Below, piece after piece: positions 55,494 through 64,000 of a stretch of DNA of 64,000 bases (position 1 is its first letter; every line of letters begins with the position of its first letter). The notes under the pieces were generated by a model. The model was not told the DNA's origin. It searched no databases and was given only the letters and a program-made list of their open reading frames with translations. This DNA comes from JAYQKL01 sp049889535. Its GTDB lineage: Bacteria > Pseudomonadota > Alphaproteobacteria > RS24. Both the position numbers and the translations under genes were made by a program. Location: NCBI GenBank assembly GCA_049889535.1, contig JBMHDF010000017.1, positions 1 to 64,000 on the forward strand. The letters run 5' to 3'.

Positions 55494-58334
55494 ATGAGTG
55501 ATAGTTCAAAAACCCCCGAAAATGGGCGCGATTATAAAGATACATTAAACCTGCCCCAGACCGACTTTCCGATGAAAGCTGGCTTACCTAAGCGTGAGCC
55601 GGATATTTTGGCATTTTGGGCGCAGGCCAAGCTTTATGACCAATTGCGTCAAACGGCCAAAGGGCGTGAGAAATATATCCTGCATGATGGCCCGCCTTAT
55701 GCCAATGGCAATTTGCATATCGGCCACGCACTGAATAAAATTTTAAAAGATATCATCACCCGCGCCCAACAAATGATGGGAAAAGACGCAATTTATGTAC
55801 CGGGCTGGGATTGTCACGGTCTGCCGATTGAATGGAAAATTGAAGAAAAATATCGTAATAAAGGCTTGGATAAAGATCAGGTTCCTTTGATTGATTTTCG
55901 GGCTGAATGCCGCAAATTTGCTGAAGAATGGGTCACAATTCAATCTGAACAGTTTCAAAGACTTGGCGTCGTTGGTGATTGGGAAAACCCCTACACCACA
56001 ATGGCATTTGATGCTGAAGCGGCAATTGTGGCGGAGTTTCAAAAATTCATCATGAATGGCGGGCTGTATCGCGGGTCCAAACCTGTGATGTGGTCGGCTG
56101 TCGAAAAAACCGCATTGGCTGAAGCTGAAGTTGAATATGAAGAACATGTTTCGCCAACAATTTTTGTAAAATTCCCGATTATAGAGGGCCCTGAAAACAT
56201 AAAAAATGCCTCAATTGTGATTTGGACGACAACCCCATGGACGATTCCTGCCAATCGTGGTGTCGCTTATGCCCCTGATTTAAGTTATGGGCTATATGAC
56301 ACTGGAACAGAGCAGCTTGTTTTATGCGACAGCCTTGCACAAAGCGTGCTTGATGTTGCTGGCATTGAAAACCCAAAAAGACTAGGCGATGTTGCCATGT
56401 CTGAGATTAAAAATCTCGCTCACCCATTTGCCGCTCATGGATATGATTTTAATGTTCCGGTCATGGCGGGTGATTTTGTTACGGATGAAACCGGCACAGG
56501 GCTTGTGCATATAGCGCCAGGACATGGCCAAGATGACTTTGAGTTGGGTTTAAAACATAACCTTGACATACCATTCACCATTGATGAAAGCGGAACTTAT
56601 TATCCGCATGTACCGCTTTTTGCTGGTAAAATAGTGGTCGATAGCAAAGGAAAAATGGGCGATGCGAATGGAGCGGTGATTGGCCAATTGATTGAGGATG
56701 ACCGTTTATTGGCCAAAGGGAAATTGCGTCATCAATACCCGCATAGCTGGCGCTCTAAAGCGCCCTTGATTTTCCGCAATACGCCGCAATGGTTTATTTC
56801 AATGGAAACCAATGACTTGCGCAAAACGGCGCTTTCTGAAATCGAAGCCGTGAGATTTGTGCCAGAAGCGGGCCGCAACCGCATTCAAGCGATGGTCGAA
56901 AGTCGTCCAGATTGGGTGATTTCGCGCCAACGGAGCTGGGGCGTGCCGCTGACTGTTTTTGTACATAAAGAAAGCGGCGAGATATTGCGCGATGAAGCGG
57001 TCAATGCGCGCATTGTCGAAGCGGTAAAGAAAATGGGTGCAGATGCTTGGTTTCAAACGCCCGCGCAAGAGTTTTTGGGTGATGCTTATCTGGCTGATGA
57101 CTATGAACAGGTTATGGATGTGCTCGATGTCTGGTTTGATAGCGGCACCACCCATGCTTTTGTGCTGGAAAACCGCGAAGAGCTGACCAGCCCTGCCGAT
57201 GTTTATCTAGAAGGCTCAGACCAGCATCGTGGCTGGTTCCAATCTTCTTTGCTTGAAAGTTGCGGCACACGCGGCAAAGCGCCCTATAAAGCCGTTGTCA
57301 CGCATGGTTTTGTGATGGACGAAAAAGGACGTAAAATGTCCAAATCGGCTGGCAATGTGGTTGACCCGCTTAAAGTTATTCAGCAATCAGGTGCTGATAT
57401 TATCCGGCTTTGGGTCATGAGCTCAGATTATTCTGAAGACCTGCGCATCGGACAAGAAATCATCAAATCTAATACTGACGCTTATCGCAAAATGCGGAAT
57501 ACTTTCCGCTTTATGTTGGGCAATTTGGCTGGCTATGACGCAAATGACGCAGTTGATTATGCCGATATGCCCGAATTGGAACAACTCATGCTACACAAGC
57601 TTGTCACACTCGATAAGCTGGTGCGACAGGCTTATGAAAATTTTGATTTTAGAAAAATTTACCAAGCATTGTTTAATTTTATGACGCTGGATTTGTCTTC
57701 ATTTTATTTTGATATTCGTAAGGATGCACTTTATTGCGACCCGAATGGAAGCCTTAATCGTCGCGCCTGCCGGACCGTCATGGATGAGATTTTTTCATGT
57801 CTCACAGCATGGCTGGCACCTGTTTTGTGCTTTACAATGGAAGAAGTGTGGCAGGCACGCCATCACGACCATCAAGGTGAAAACACTGACTCAGTGCATT
57901 TGCGTCAATTCCCTGAAATTCCTGAACAATGGACACAAACCGATTTAGCAGAAAAATGGGAAAAAATTAAATCTGTCAGACGGGTTGTAACTGGCGCATT
58001 GGAAATTGAACGGCGCGAAAAACGTATTGGTTCAAGTCTTGAGGCTGCGCCAAAAGTCTATATTGCAGATGACGCATTATGCGCTTTGATTGAAGCACAA
58101 AATATGGCGGATATTTGCATTACCTCACAAATTGAGATTTTAAACGCACCGGCGCCGCCTGAAAGCTTTACACTTGATGAAGTGTCAGGCGTTGGGGTTA
58201 TGCCAGCTATGGCATCGGGGAAAAAATGCCAGCGTTCTTGGAAAATTTTACCTGAAGTAGGTGCCGACCCAGATTATCCCGATTTAAGCCCTCGCGATGC
58301 AGCGGCGGTGAAAGAATTTGATGACCGCGCTTAA
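55494..58334 (+). CDS. ileS: Isoleucine-tRNA ligase
   Basis: IleRS charges tRNA-Ile and edits valine. The 946-residue class I synthetase has the HIGH motif in NGNLHIGHALNK (about residues 66-77), a large editing domain (TTPWTIPANRG; TGTGLVHIAPGHGQDDF) and the KMSKS motif in KGRKMSKSAGN (about residue 610). At the C-terminus the zinc-finger region has lost ligands: KKCQRSWKILPEVG is followed by PDLSPRDA, with only one of the four cysteines of E. coli IleS. The 3' end overlaps lspA by 14 bases. Confidence 0.97.
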   Translation: MSDSSKTPENGRDYKDTLNLPQTDFPMKAGLPKREPDILAFWAQAKLYDQLRQTAKGREKYILHDGPPYANGNLHIGHALNKILKDIITRAQQMMGKDAIYVPGWDCHGLPIEWKIEEKYRNKGLDKDQVPLIDFRAECRKFAEEWVTIQSEQFQRLGVVGDWENPYTTMAFDAEAAIVAEFQKFIMNGGLYRGSKPVMWSAVEKTALAEAEVEYEEHVSPTIFVKFPIIEGPENIKNASIVIWTTTPWTIPANRGVAYAPDLSYGLYDTGTEQLVLCDSLAQSVLDVAGIENPKRLGDVAMSEIKNLAHPFAAHGYDFNVPVMAGDFVTDETGTGLVHIAPGHGQDDFELGLKHNLDIPFTIDESGTYYPHVPLFAGKIVVDSKGKMGDANGAVIGQLIEDDRLLAKGKLRHQYPHSWRSKAPLIFRNTPQWFISMETNDLRKTALSEIEAVRFVPEAGRNRIQAMVESRPDWVISRQRSWGVPLTVFVHKESGEILRDEAVNARIVEAVKKMGADAWFQTPAQEFLGDAYLADDYEQVMDVLDVWFDSGTTHAFVLENREELTSPADVYLEGSDQHRGWFQSSLLESCGTRGKAPYKAVVTHGFVMDEKGRKMSKSAGNVVDPLKVIQQSGADIIRLWVMSSDYSEDLRIGQEIIKSNTDAYRKMRNTFRFMLGNLAGYDANDAVDYADMPELEQLMLHKLVTLDKLVRQAYENFDFRKIYQALFNFMTLDLSSFYFDIRKDALYCDPNGSLNRRACRTVMDEIFSCLTAWLAPVLCFTMEEVWQARHHDHQGENTDSVHLRQFPEIPEQWTQTDLAEKWEKIKSVRRVVTGALEIERREKRIGSSLEAAPKVYIADDALCALIEAQNMADICITSQIEILNAPAPPESFTLDEVSGVGVMPAMASGKKCQRSWKILPEVGADPDYPDLSPRDAAAVKEFDDRA

Positions 58335-58827
58335 GAATATTATTGCAGCCTATCAAACACGGCCAAATGCGCGCCAAGCAGGGCTGATTATTCTATTAAG
58401 TTTTTTTGCTGACCAAATCAGCAAATGGTTGGTTTTATCAAGCCCAGTGACCAGTCAGTCAAAAGCCATTCTGCCTTTTCTTGATTTCACCTTGGTTTGG
58501 AATCGCGGCATCAGCTATGGCCTATTCAGCCAAGACAGCTTTGTCGCTCAATATGGATTTGCCGTTTTATCACTGCTGATAAGCCTCTATTTTATTTATC
58601 TTATCAGCACAACAAGCAGCAAAGCCTATGCTTGGGGGCTGGGTTTGGTGATTGGCGGCGCGCTTGGCAATGGATTGGACAGAGTCTTGCATGGTGCTGT
58701 GGTGGATTTTATCAGCCCGCATTATCAAGATTATTACTGGTATGTCTTTAATCTTGCTGATATTTGGATTACACTTGGCTGCATTATTGTTTTGTTTGAC
58801 AGTTTCTTTCAAAAAGAAGAAGCTTAA
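58321..58827 (+). CDS. lspA: Signal peptidase II (lipoprotein signal peptidase)
   Basis: LspA cleaves prolipoprotein signal peptides in the inner membrane. The 168-residue protein has four helices and the catalytic aspartates in GNGLDRVLHGAVVDF and FNLADIWI. The ATG at 58321 lies within the ileS 3' end. It precedes a lipoprotein gene. LspA would process that and the other lipoprotein in this window (6519-7061). Confidence 0.95.
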   Translation: MTALKNIIAAYQTRPNARQAGLIILLSFFADQISKWLVLSSPVTSQSKAILPFLDFTLVWNRGISYGLFSQDSFVAQYGFAVLSLLISLYFIYLISTTSSKAYAWGLGLVIGGALGNGLDRVLHGAVVDFISPHYQDYYWYVFNLADIWITLGCIIVLFDSFFQKEEA

Positions 58828-58877
58828 AAACTGTAATTTGATGGTTAATCTTTTTCGTTACGCAAGGACGTTTTCGT

Positions 58878-59453
58878 ATGACGCAAAGTCAAAAACTTTT
58901 AAATAAAAAATTTCTCAAAACTGCCTTTATTATCACCGCGGCCAGCCTCACAGTGTCGGCTTGTGGTGATGATTTAAAAGAAACCTTTGGGTATTCCAAA
59001 AACGCCCCTGATGAGTTTGCCGTCATCACTAAATCTCCACTTATTCTGCCTCCAGATTACTCACTGCGTCCGCCTAATAAGCTGGCATCTGGGCCGCGTG
59101 AGTCTGACCCAAGAGAACAGGTGCGCGATGTATTATTGGGCGCGCCAAAATCTGTCCCAACCAATGTTGCAGGCATTGAGAAAAGTCTTTTGGAAAAAGC
59201 TGGCGCGCTTAATGCAGACGATTCTATTCGCACCACAATTGAGCAAGACGGCAAAACCACCATTCGCAAAAAAGGTAATTTTGTAGAAGAATTATTATTT
59301 GGTGATGATGCTGTCACCTCTGATGTGATTGACCCTGAAGCGGAAGCCGCGCGACTTGAAAAAAACAAGCAAGAGGGCAAAAAACCTAATCAAGGCCAAT
59401 CAGACCTCATCAGCGGCGAATGGTCTGTGCTTGATAAAAATCTCGGTGACTAA
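58878..59453 (+). CDS. DUF3035 family lipoprotein
   Basis: A 191-residue lipoprotein with a basic N-terminus, hydrophobic segment and lipobox TVSAC (cysteine at residue 29). The mature part contains PDEFAVITKSPLILPPDYSLRPP, which is typical of DUF3035, followed by a charged low-complexity C-terminal region. Its role is unknown; it is found between lspA and M16 peptidase genes in many Alphaproteobacteria. Confidence 0.88.
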   Translation: MTQSQKLLNKKFLKTAFIITAASLTVSACGDDLKETFGYSKNAPDEFAVITKSPLILPPDYSLRPPNKLASGPRESDPREQVRDVLLGAPKSVPTNVAGIEKSLLEKAGALNADDSIRTTIEQDGKTTIRKKGNFVEELLFGDDAVTSDVIDPEAEAARLEKNKQEGKKPNQGQSDLISGEWSVLDKNLGD

Positions 59454-59461
59454 AGCCTGCT

Positions 59462-60892
59462 ATGGCACGCCCCTTTTCTGCAATTCTTGAAGATTCAAAG
59501 CGTTTCATTTTTTATGCTGCACTGGCTTTTACACTTTGCAGCATTGCGGCACTCGAACTCATTCTGACACAGCCCGCAAATAGTCTCACATTACCCAAAA
59601 CCAACCCTAATTGGCAGCTCGGGCGGCTTGACAATGGCATGGATGTGTTTGTGATAACCGATAAGCGTGTGCCAGTGGTCACACATATGGTCTGGTATAA
59701 AGTTGGCTCGGCTGACGAACCTGAAGGAAAATCTGGCATTGCGCATTATTTTGAGCATTTAATGTTCAAAGGCACGGATAAAATCGAAGCTGGGGCTTTT
59801 TCCAAAAAAGTTGCAGCGCTTGGCGGTCAGGATAATGCCTTCACCTCTTATGATTATACAGCTTATTTCCAACGTGTTGGGGTGGAGCATTTAGAAACCG
59901 TCATGACGATGGAAGCCAACCGTATGCAAAATCTGATTTTAACAGATGCGGTTATTAATGCCGAGCGGGATGTGGTGCTTGAGGAGCGCTCCATGCGCAC
60001 CGATACAAACCCCGCCGCTTTGTTAAATGAAGCCATGCGCGCCAAGCTTTATGGCGACCACCCTTATGGCATTCCTGTTATTGGGTGGCGCAAGGAAATT
60101 GAACAGCTTTCTTTAAATGATGCGATACGTTTTTATCAACGCTATTACGCGCCGGATAATGCGATTTTGGTTGTTGTCGGCGATGTTGAATTTGCTGAAG
60201 TGATGCGGCTGGCAAAAAAACATTATGGGCCGTTAAAAGCGCAAAACAAACCGCGGGAAAAACGCCCAGCTCTCATACCATTACAAACAGCTATAACCTT
60301 AGAGCGCACAGATAAACGCACCCAACAAATGCAATGGTCGCGCTATTATCAGCTATTTTTGCCAACGGATAAAACCATCCAGCGCCAACATATTGCCGCC
60401 CTAGATGTCTTATTTGAAATTCTCAATCAATCATCCATTAGCCCGCTATATCAAACGCTCGTCAAAGATAAAAAACTAGCAACACAAATCAGCGCATATG
60501 CAGTGACTTCAATGCTGGATGGGGGTTATTTGGCGTTTTTCGTTACGCCCCAAAATAATACGGATATTGCCGCGCTAGAAACAGCCATAACAGAAAACCT
60601 AACGCAGGCTGGGCAAAAACTATTTTCACAAGCCGATTTGCAACAGGCAAAAATGTCTTTGCTGTCCGATTATTTCTACAGCCAGGATCAGCAATTTGTC
60701 ATGGCACGGATTTTTGGCGCAACCCTCGCAAATGGCGAGCGGCCGGAAGATATTGCGGCTTGGGTTGACGCGGTTGAAAACGTGCAAGCAGAAGATGTGC
60801 GCCAAGCAGCAAAACTTTATCTCGACCCTGTAAAATCAGTCACGGGTATTTTGCGCCCCGCACACACCACAACTCGAGGCATGGCGCAATGA
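59462..60892 (+). CDS. M16 family zinc metallopeptidase (active subunit)
   Basis: A 476-residue exported or membrane-anchored processing peptidase. An N-terminal hydrophobic stretch (about residues 15-33) is followed by an M16 domain with the inverted zinc motif HYFEH (about residues 96-100) and the glutamate further on in NAERDVVLEERSMR. It lacks nothing expected for catalysis. The following gene encodes a paralogue without the motif, so the two are likely a heterodimer. The stop overlaps the next start by four bases. Confidence 0.92.
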   Translation: MARPFSAILEDSKRFIFYAALAFTLCSIAALELILTQPANSLTLPKTNPNWQLGRLDNGMDVFVITDKRVPVVTHMVWYKVGSADEPEGKSGIAHYFEHLMFKGTDKIEAGAFSKKVAALGGQDNAFTSYDYTAYFQRVGVEHLETVMTMEANRMQNLILTDAVINAERDVVLEERSMRTDTNPAALLNEAMRAKLYGDHPYGIPVIGWRKEIEQLSLNDAIRFYQRYYAPDNAILVVVGDVEFAEVMRLAKKHYGPLKAQNKPREKRPALIPLQTAITLERTDKRTQQMQWSRYYQLFLPTDKTIQRQHIAALDVLFEILNQSSISPLYQTLVKDKKLATQISAYAVTSMLDGGYLAFFVTPQNNTDIAALETAITENLTQAGQKLFSQADLQQAKMSLLSDYFYSQDQQFVMARIFGATLANGERPEDIAAWVDAVENVQAEDVRQAAKLYLDPVKSVTGILRPAHTTTRGMAQ

Positions 60893-62274
60893 TTAGTGAC
60901 TTCTGGCCCATAATGAATCGCGTTATCCGTTTTGGCTTTTTGCTCATGGCGTGCCTTACTCTATATGCGCCAATCCTGCCCGCCCATGCAGCGACAAATT
61001 TTAAGCTTGAGATTAAAGAATTGGTGACCCCATCAGGCATTCGGTTTTGGTTTGTTGCCGATACAAGCCGCCCAATTGTCAGTCTTAAAATGGCCTGGAA
61101 AGGCGGCGCTGTTAGCGAAAAACCCGCACAAAACGGGATTACCCAACTCATGGTAAATTTGCTCGATGAAGGCGCCGGGGGTATGTCAGCGTCTGAATTT
61201 CAAAACGCTTTATCAGCGCATGGCATTCGGTTGAGTTTCAGCGCAGGCCTTGAGACTGTCACCGGGTCTTTGCAATTTTTAACCCATCAACAAAAACAAG
61301 CCTTTTCGCTATTAAACTTGGCACTTCATGAACCGCGATTTGACCAGGAAGCCGTTGAACGCATGCGGGCCTTGCAAATCAGCCAGCGCAAACGCGCTTT
61401 GAGTAATCCTGATGTATTAAATAATGAAAACTGGTGGCGGCTGGCCTATGGTAACCACGCCTATGCGCGCCCGGTTTCTGGTTCACAGGAGACCATTCAA
61501 AGCCTGACCCGCGAGCAGTTAGTGGCCCGCCATCGCGCTCATTTAGCCCGCGATAATTTGTTCATCGCGCTGGTCGGGCATATGCAAGAAGATGAAGCCA
61601 TTGTGCGTGTGGAAGAAGTTTTCGCCGCCCTGCCCGCTCATGCGCAACTAATGCAAATTGAGAAAAAACCATTATCGCAGACCACCCGTGCATCTGACAA
61701 AAACCAAAACCGCACAAAGCTTATCTACCCGACGCCGCAAAGTGATATTATTTTCGGGCTAGAGGGCGTGCCCTATCAGGATGCTGATTTTTTTGCGGCT
61801 TATGTGATGAATTATATTTTGGGGGGCGGCGGCTTGTCAGCGCGGCTCATGGAAGAAATTCGAGAAAAGCGCGGGCTGGCCTATAGTGTTTATAGCTCTT
61901 TATATGAACTTGATATCAGCGCATTGTGGACGGGCAATATGGCCAGTTCCCCTGAAAATGTGGATTTAGCGATTGCGCTTTTGGAAACTGAAATGCAGAA
62001 ACTGCGGCAAACCCCTGTCAGTGCTACTGAGCTTGCCAATGCTAAAGCCTATTTGATTGGCAGCTATTTATTTCGTTTTGACAGTGGTGAAAAAATTGCA
62101 CGCCAATTATTAAGCATGCAATTAAATGGCTTTGACCGCGATTATCCTAATCTACGCCAGGCGCGCATTGAGGCCGTGCAATCGGCAGATATTCAGCGTG
62201 TGGCGCGCCGCGTTTTAAATCCAGACAATTTATTGATAAGTGTTTTAACGCCGCCAGAAAAAGAAACGGAATAA
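60889..62274 (+). CDS. M16 family protein (inactive partner subunit)
   Basis: A 461-residue M16-fold protein with a cleavable signal peptide (cleavage near PAHAA). At the place of the HxxEH motif it reads GITQLMVNLLDEGAGG, so it lacks zinc ligands and is presumably the substrate-binding partner of the preceding peptidase, like the alpha/beta pairs of mitochondrial processing peptidase. The later GGGGLSARLMEEIREKRGLAY block is typical of M16 C-terminal domains. Coupled translation (ATGA) supports a 1:1 complex. Confidence 0.9.
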   Translation: MISDFWPIMNRVIRFGFLLMACLTLYAPILPAHAATNFKLEIKELVTPSGIRFWFVADTSRPIVSLKMAWKGGAVSEKPAQNGITQLMVNLLDEGAGGMSASEFQNALSAHGIRLSFSAGLETVTGSLQFLTHQQKQAFSLLNLALHEPRFDQEAVERMRALQISQRKRALSNPDVLNNENWWRLAYGNHAYARPVSGSQETIQSLTREQLVARHRAHLARDNLFIALVGHMQEDEAIVRVEEVFAALPAHAQLMQIEKKPLSQTTRASDKNQNRTKLIYPTPQSDIIFGLEGVPYQDADFFAAYVMNYILGGGGLSARLMEEIREKRGLAYSVYSSLYELDISALWTGNMASSPENVDLAIALLETEMQKLRQTPVSATELANAKAYLIGSYLFRFDSGEKIARQLLSMQLNGFDRDYPNLRQARIEAVQSADIQRVARRVLNPDNLLISVLTPPEKETE

Positions 62275-62280
62275 ACGCTG

Positions 62281-63123
62281 ATGTTTTTCTTTCCGCTCAG
62301 AGATGATAATCCAACGGCCTCAAAGCCGTATTTTGTTTGGGCTCTCATCGTGCTGTGCGGACTTGTATTTTTATGGCAATTAGGGCTCGGAGAGGATGGC
62401 CAATATGCGATTTTGGCCTATGGCGTCACCCCTGCAACGCTGATTGGCGGGGCGCAATTGCCAGTTGAAATCAACCAAATCCCGCCAATCATGACGGTTT
62501 TTACTTCTATGTTCTTGCATGGCGGGGTGATGCATTTTGCTGGCAATATGCTCTATTTGTGGATATTCGGCGATAATATTGAGGAAGCCGTTGGCTCTAA
62601 ATTCCGCTTTATTTGTTTTTATCTCATATGCGGCATGACGGCGGCATTTGCTCAAGCATTCGTTGACCCGCAATCTGATATTCCCATGATTGGCGCGTCA
62701 GGTGCGATTGCAGGCATGCTCGGCGCCTATTTGATGCTGTATCCACGTGCCAATGTGCATTGTCTGGTTGGGTTTTTTATTTTCTTTCGGATGATGGCGG
62801 TTCCGGCTTTTCTGGTTTTATTAGGCTGGATTGGGTTGCAGTTTCTCAATCTAGGGCAAACAGGGGCAGGAGTGGCTTATGTTGCCCATATTGGTGGATT
62901 TGTTGCAGGTATGGCGCTTATTCCGTTTTTTAAAAAGCGACAAATACGCCTATTTGCACCCGCTCATAGCCGTCCTTTTGAGGTTGAACGCGTGACCAGC
63001 CAATCCCTACATATTCCGTCAATGGTGCAAAAAAGAAACACACGGCACGATATTTTACGCGACCCAGACCAGCAAAACTCTGCCCGTCCAAACCAGCGTC
63101 ATCCATGGGATGATGGGCATTAG
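62281..63123 (+). CDS. Rhomboid family intramembrane serine protease
   Basis: A 280-residue protein with about six or seven helices. The catalytic serine lies in GASGAIAGMLGAY (about residue 141) and the histidine in AHIGGFVAGM (about residue 203), with the HFAGNMLYLWIFG helix earlier. It should cleave single-pass membrane proteins within the bilayer. The tail after residue 225 is polar and low complexity. It follows the M16 pair by six bases and is probably co-transcribed. Confidence 0.93.
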   Translation: MFFFPLRDDNPTASKPYFVWALIVLCGLVFLWQLGLGEDGQYAILAYGVTPATLIGGAQLPVEINQIPPIMTVFTSMFLHGGVMHFAGNMLYLWIFGDNIEEAVGSKFRFICFYLICGMTAAFAQAFVDPQSDIPMIGASGAIAGMLGAYLMLYPRANVHCLVGFFIFFRMMAVPAFLVLLGWIGLQFLNLGQTGAGVAYVAHIGGFVAGMALIPFFKKRQIRLFAPAHSRPFEVERVTSQSLHIPSMVQKRNTRHDILRDPDQQNSARPNQRHPWDDGH

Positions 63124-63231
63124 CTTAGAAACCATACACTCATTCTGATTGGTATTTTGTCGCCGCAAGCTATTTGCCTCGCTGCTTGTTTTCACCTAAG
63201 CTGAATAAGTATTTAATGAGTGGTTTTGCAT

Positions 63232-64000
63232 ATGCGCGTGAAGTTGAGCAATCTGTATCCTCTGTTTAGAAACATGAAAATTGTTTCTTTCCTCCTGCCT
63301 TTTATTTTCCTGCTTGCCAGTGTTTACGCCCTATTGAGCGTGCCACCATATATTGCCAACACACAAAACCGCGTCTTTGATCAATATAATCGCTGGTTGC
63401 CGCGACAACCGCTTAATGATGCGGTGGTTTTTGTAGATATTGATGAAGCCAGCCTGCAGAAATTTGGGCAATTCCCCTGGCCGCGCAATCTGTTTGGGGA
63501 TCTTGTCCTCGCCATGACCGAAGCCGGCGCTGCGGCGATTGCGCTTGATGTTTTATTTTCAGAGCCTGACCGAACCGCTCCGCAGACTATTGTTCAAGAA
63601 TGGGCCGATTTGCAAAAAAACACCGACGCAGTGGAATGGCAGCAATTACAAGAAAAACTTTCGGATATGATAGATGACCCGGACAGATATTTTGCCCGTA
63701 TTCTCGCCAACACGCCGAGCATTATTTCGATAATGTTGCACCCTGATGGAACAGACCTGCCCGCACCCAAAACTGGTTTCGCGCTTAGAAGCAGTGGTGA
63801 CACGATACAGGCTGAAACGCCTGTCAGCAGTCCGTTTCATGCTTTGCGGGGCGAGGAAAAAGCGATTGTAAATATCGCGCCAATTCAGAACGCGGCGCGC
63901 GCACAAGGGGTCATCAATGCACGCATTGACCCTGACGGCATTATCAGACGCACAGCTTTAATATTAAAAGGCGGAGACGCCCTTATTTATCCAAGCCTTG
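63232..64000 (+). CDS. CHASE2-domain sensor protein, C-terminus outside window
   Basis: The visible 256 residues contain an N-terminal hydrophobic helix (about residues 17-37) and a CHASE2 periplasmic sensor domain (VFVDIDEASLQKFGQFPWPR; AIALDVLFSEPDR; GVINARIDPDGIIRR). Such domains usually precede an adenylate/guanylate cyclase, a histidine kinase or a serine/threonine kinase. The output domain is beyond the window, so the type cannot be told. The ATG at 63232 is a reasonable start without a strong ribosome site. The 108-bp gap upstream shows no terminator. Confidence 0.85.
   Translation, partial: MRVKLSNLYPLFRNMKIVSFLLPFIFLLASVYALLSVPPYIANTQNRVFDQYNRWLPRQPLNDAVVFVDIDEASLQKFGQFPWPRNLFGDLVLAMTEAGAAAIALDVLFSEPDRTAPQTIVQEWADLQKNTDAVEWQQLQEKLSDMIDDPDRYFARILANTPSIISIMLHPDGTDLPAPKTGFALRSSGDTIQAETPVSSPFHALRGEEKAIVNIAPIQNAARAQGVINARIDPDGIIRRTALILKGGDALIYPSL

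Overview
This 64 kb window is ordinary core chromosome from an alphaproteobacterium. The evidence is a CcrM-type GANTC methyltransferase, the coxBA-cyoE-coxF-ctaG-coxC layout, the APH-type homoserine kinase ThrB, a DUF2093 gene, an ScfR-type (XRE/DUF2083) regulator beside isocitrate lyase, a separate HisZ subunit, and the run HAD-ribF-ileS-lspA-DUF3035-M16-M16. G+C is moderate by eye and intergenic regions are short, which would suit a free-living marine lineage such as SAR116. That placement is a guess from gene content, not a computed assignment. I saw no rRNA, tRNA, insertion sequence, prophage or CRISPR.

Layout. 1-6.4 kb (minus): ccrM (3' end cut off by the window) with a regulatory region dense in GANTC sites and holding a consensus DnaA box, then rnhB and gcvPB-gcvPA-gcvH-gcvT behind a tandem glycine riboswitch. 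6.5-10.8 kb: an unknown lipoprotein, then ispH-thrB-rnhA, a peroxiredoxin and yqgE. 10.8-19.2 kb (minus): an unknown periplasmic/six-helix membrane protein, thrC, surf1, a terminator, then the aa3-type cytochrome oxidase operon. 19.5-26.6 kb: tldD, gshA, rsmE, ubiA, pmbA and a CysQ-like phosphatase. 26.6-32.9 kb: the lipid A/Kdo set (msbA-like exporter, waaA, lpxK, a late acyltransferase), an M23 protein and DUF2093. 32.9-42.1 kb: xseA, purD, rsmD, rluB, tadA, an acyl-CoA dehydrogenase, mutL and a PpiC-like protein. 42.2-45.6 kb: aceA and its divergent ScfR-type regulator. 45.7-50.3 kb: hisS, hisZ, hisG and a TauE-family transporter. 50.7-52.7 kb: groESL. 52.8-64 kb: an SDR, the HAD-ribF-ileS-lspA-DUF3035-M16-M16-rhomboid run, and the start of a CHASE2-domain protein.

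The most unusual element is hisZ. Its product carries an N-terminal Cro/YdaS-like helix-turn-helix of about 50 residues fused in frame to the catalytically inactive HisRS-like HisZ domain. The gene is preceded by a nearly perfect 33-bp palindrome (47161-47193) and a second smaller inverted repeat. The HisG-HisZ complex could therefore also be a DNA-binding histidine sensor that controls its own operon. Two other regulatory regions stand out. The ccrM upstream region has five GANTC sites in 119 bp plus an exact TTATCCACA DnaA box. The aceA/regulator intergenic region has three TTTGTAAA-type boxes in exact 9-bp phase near the regulator, and a perfect 12-bp inverted repeat over the likely aceA promoter.
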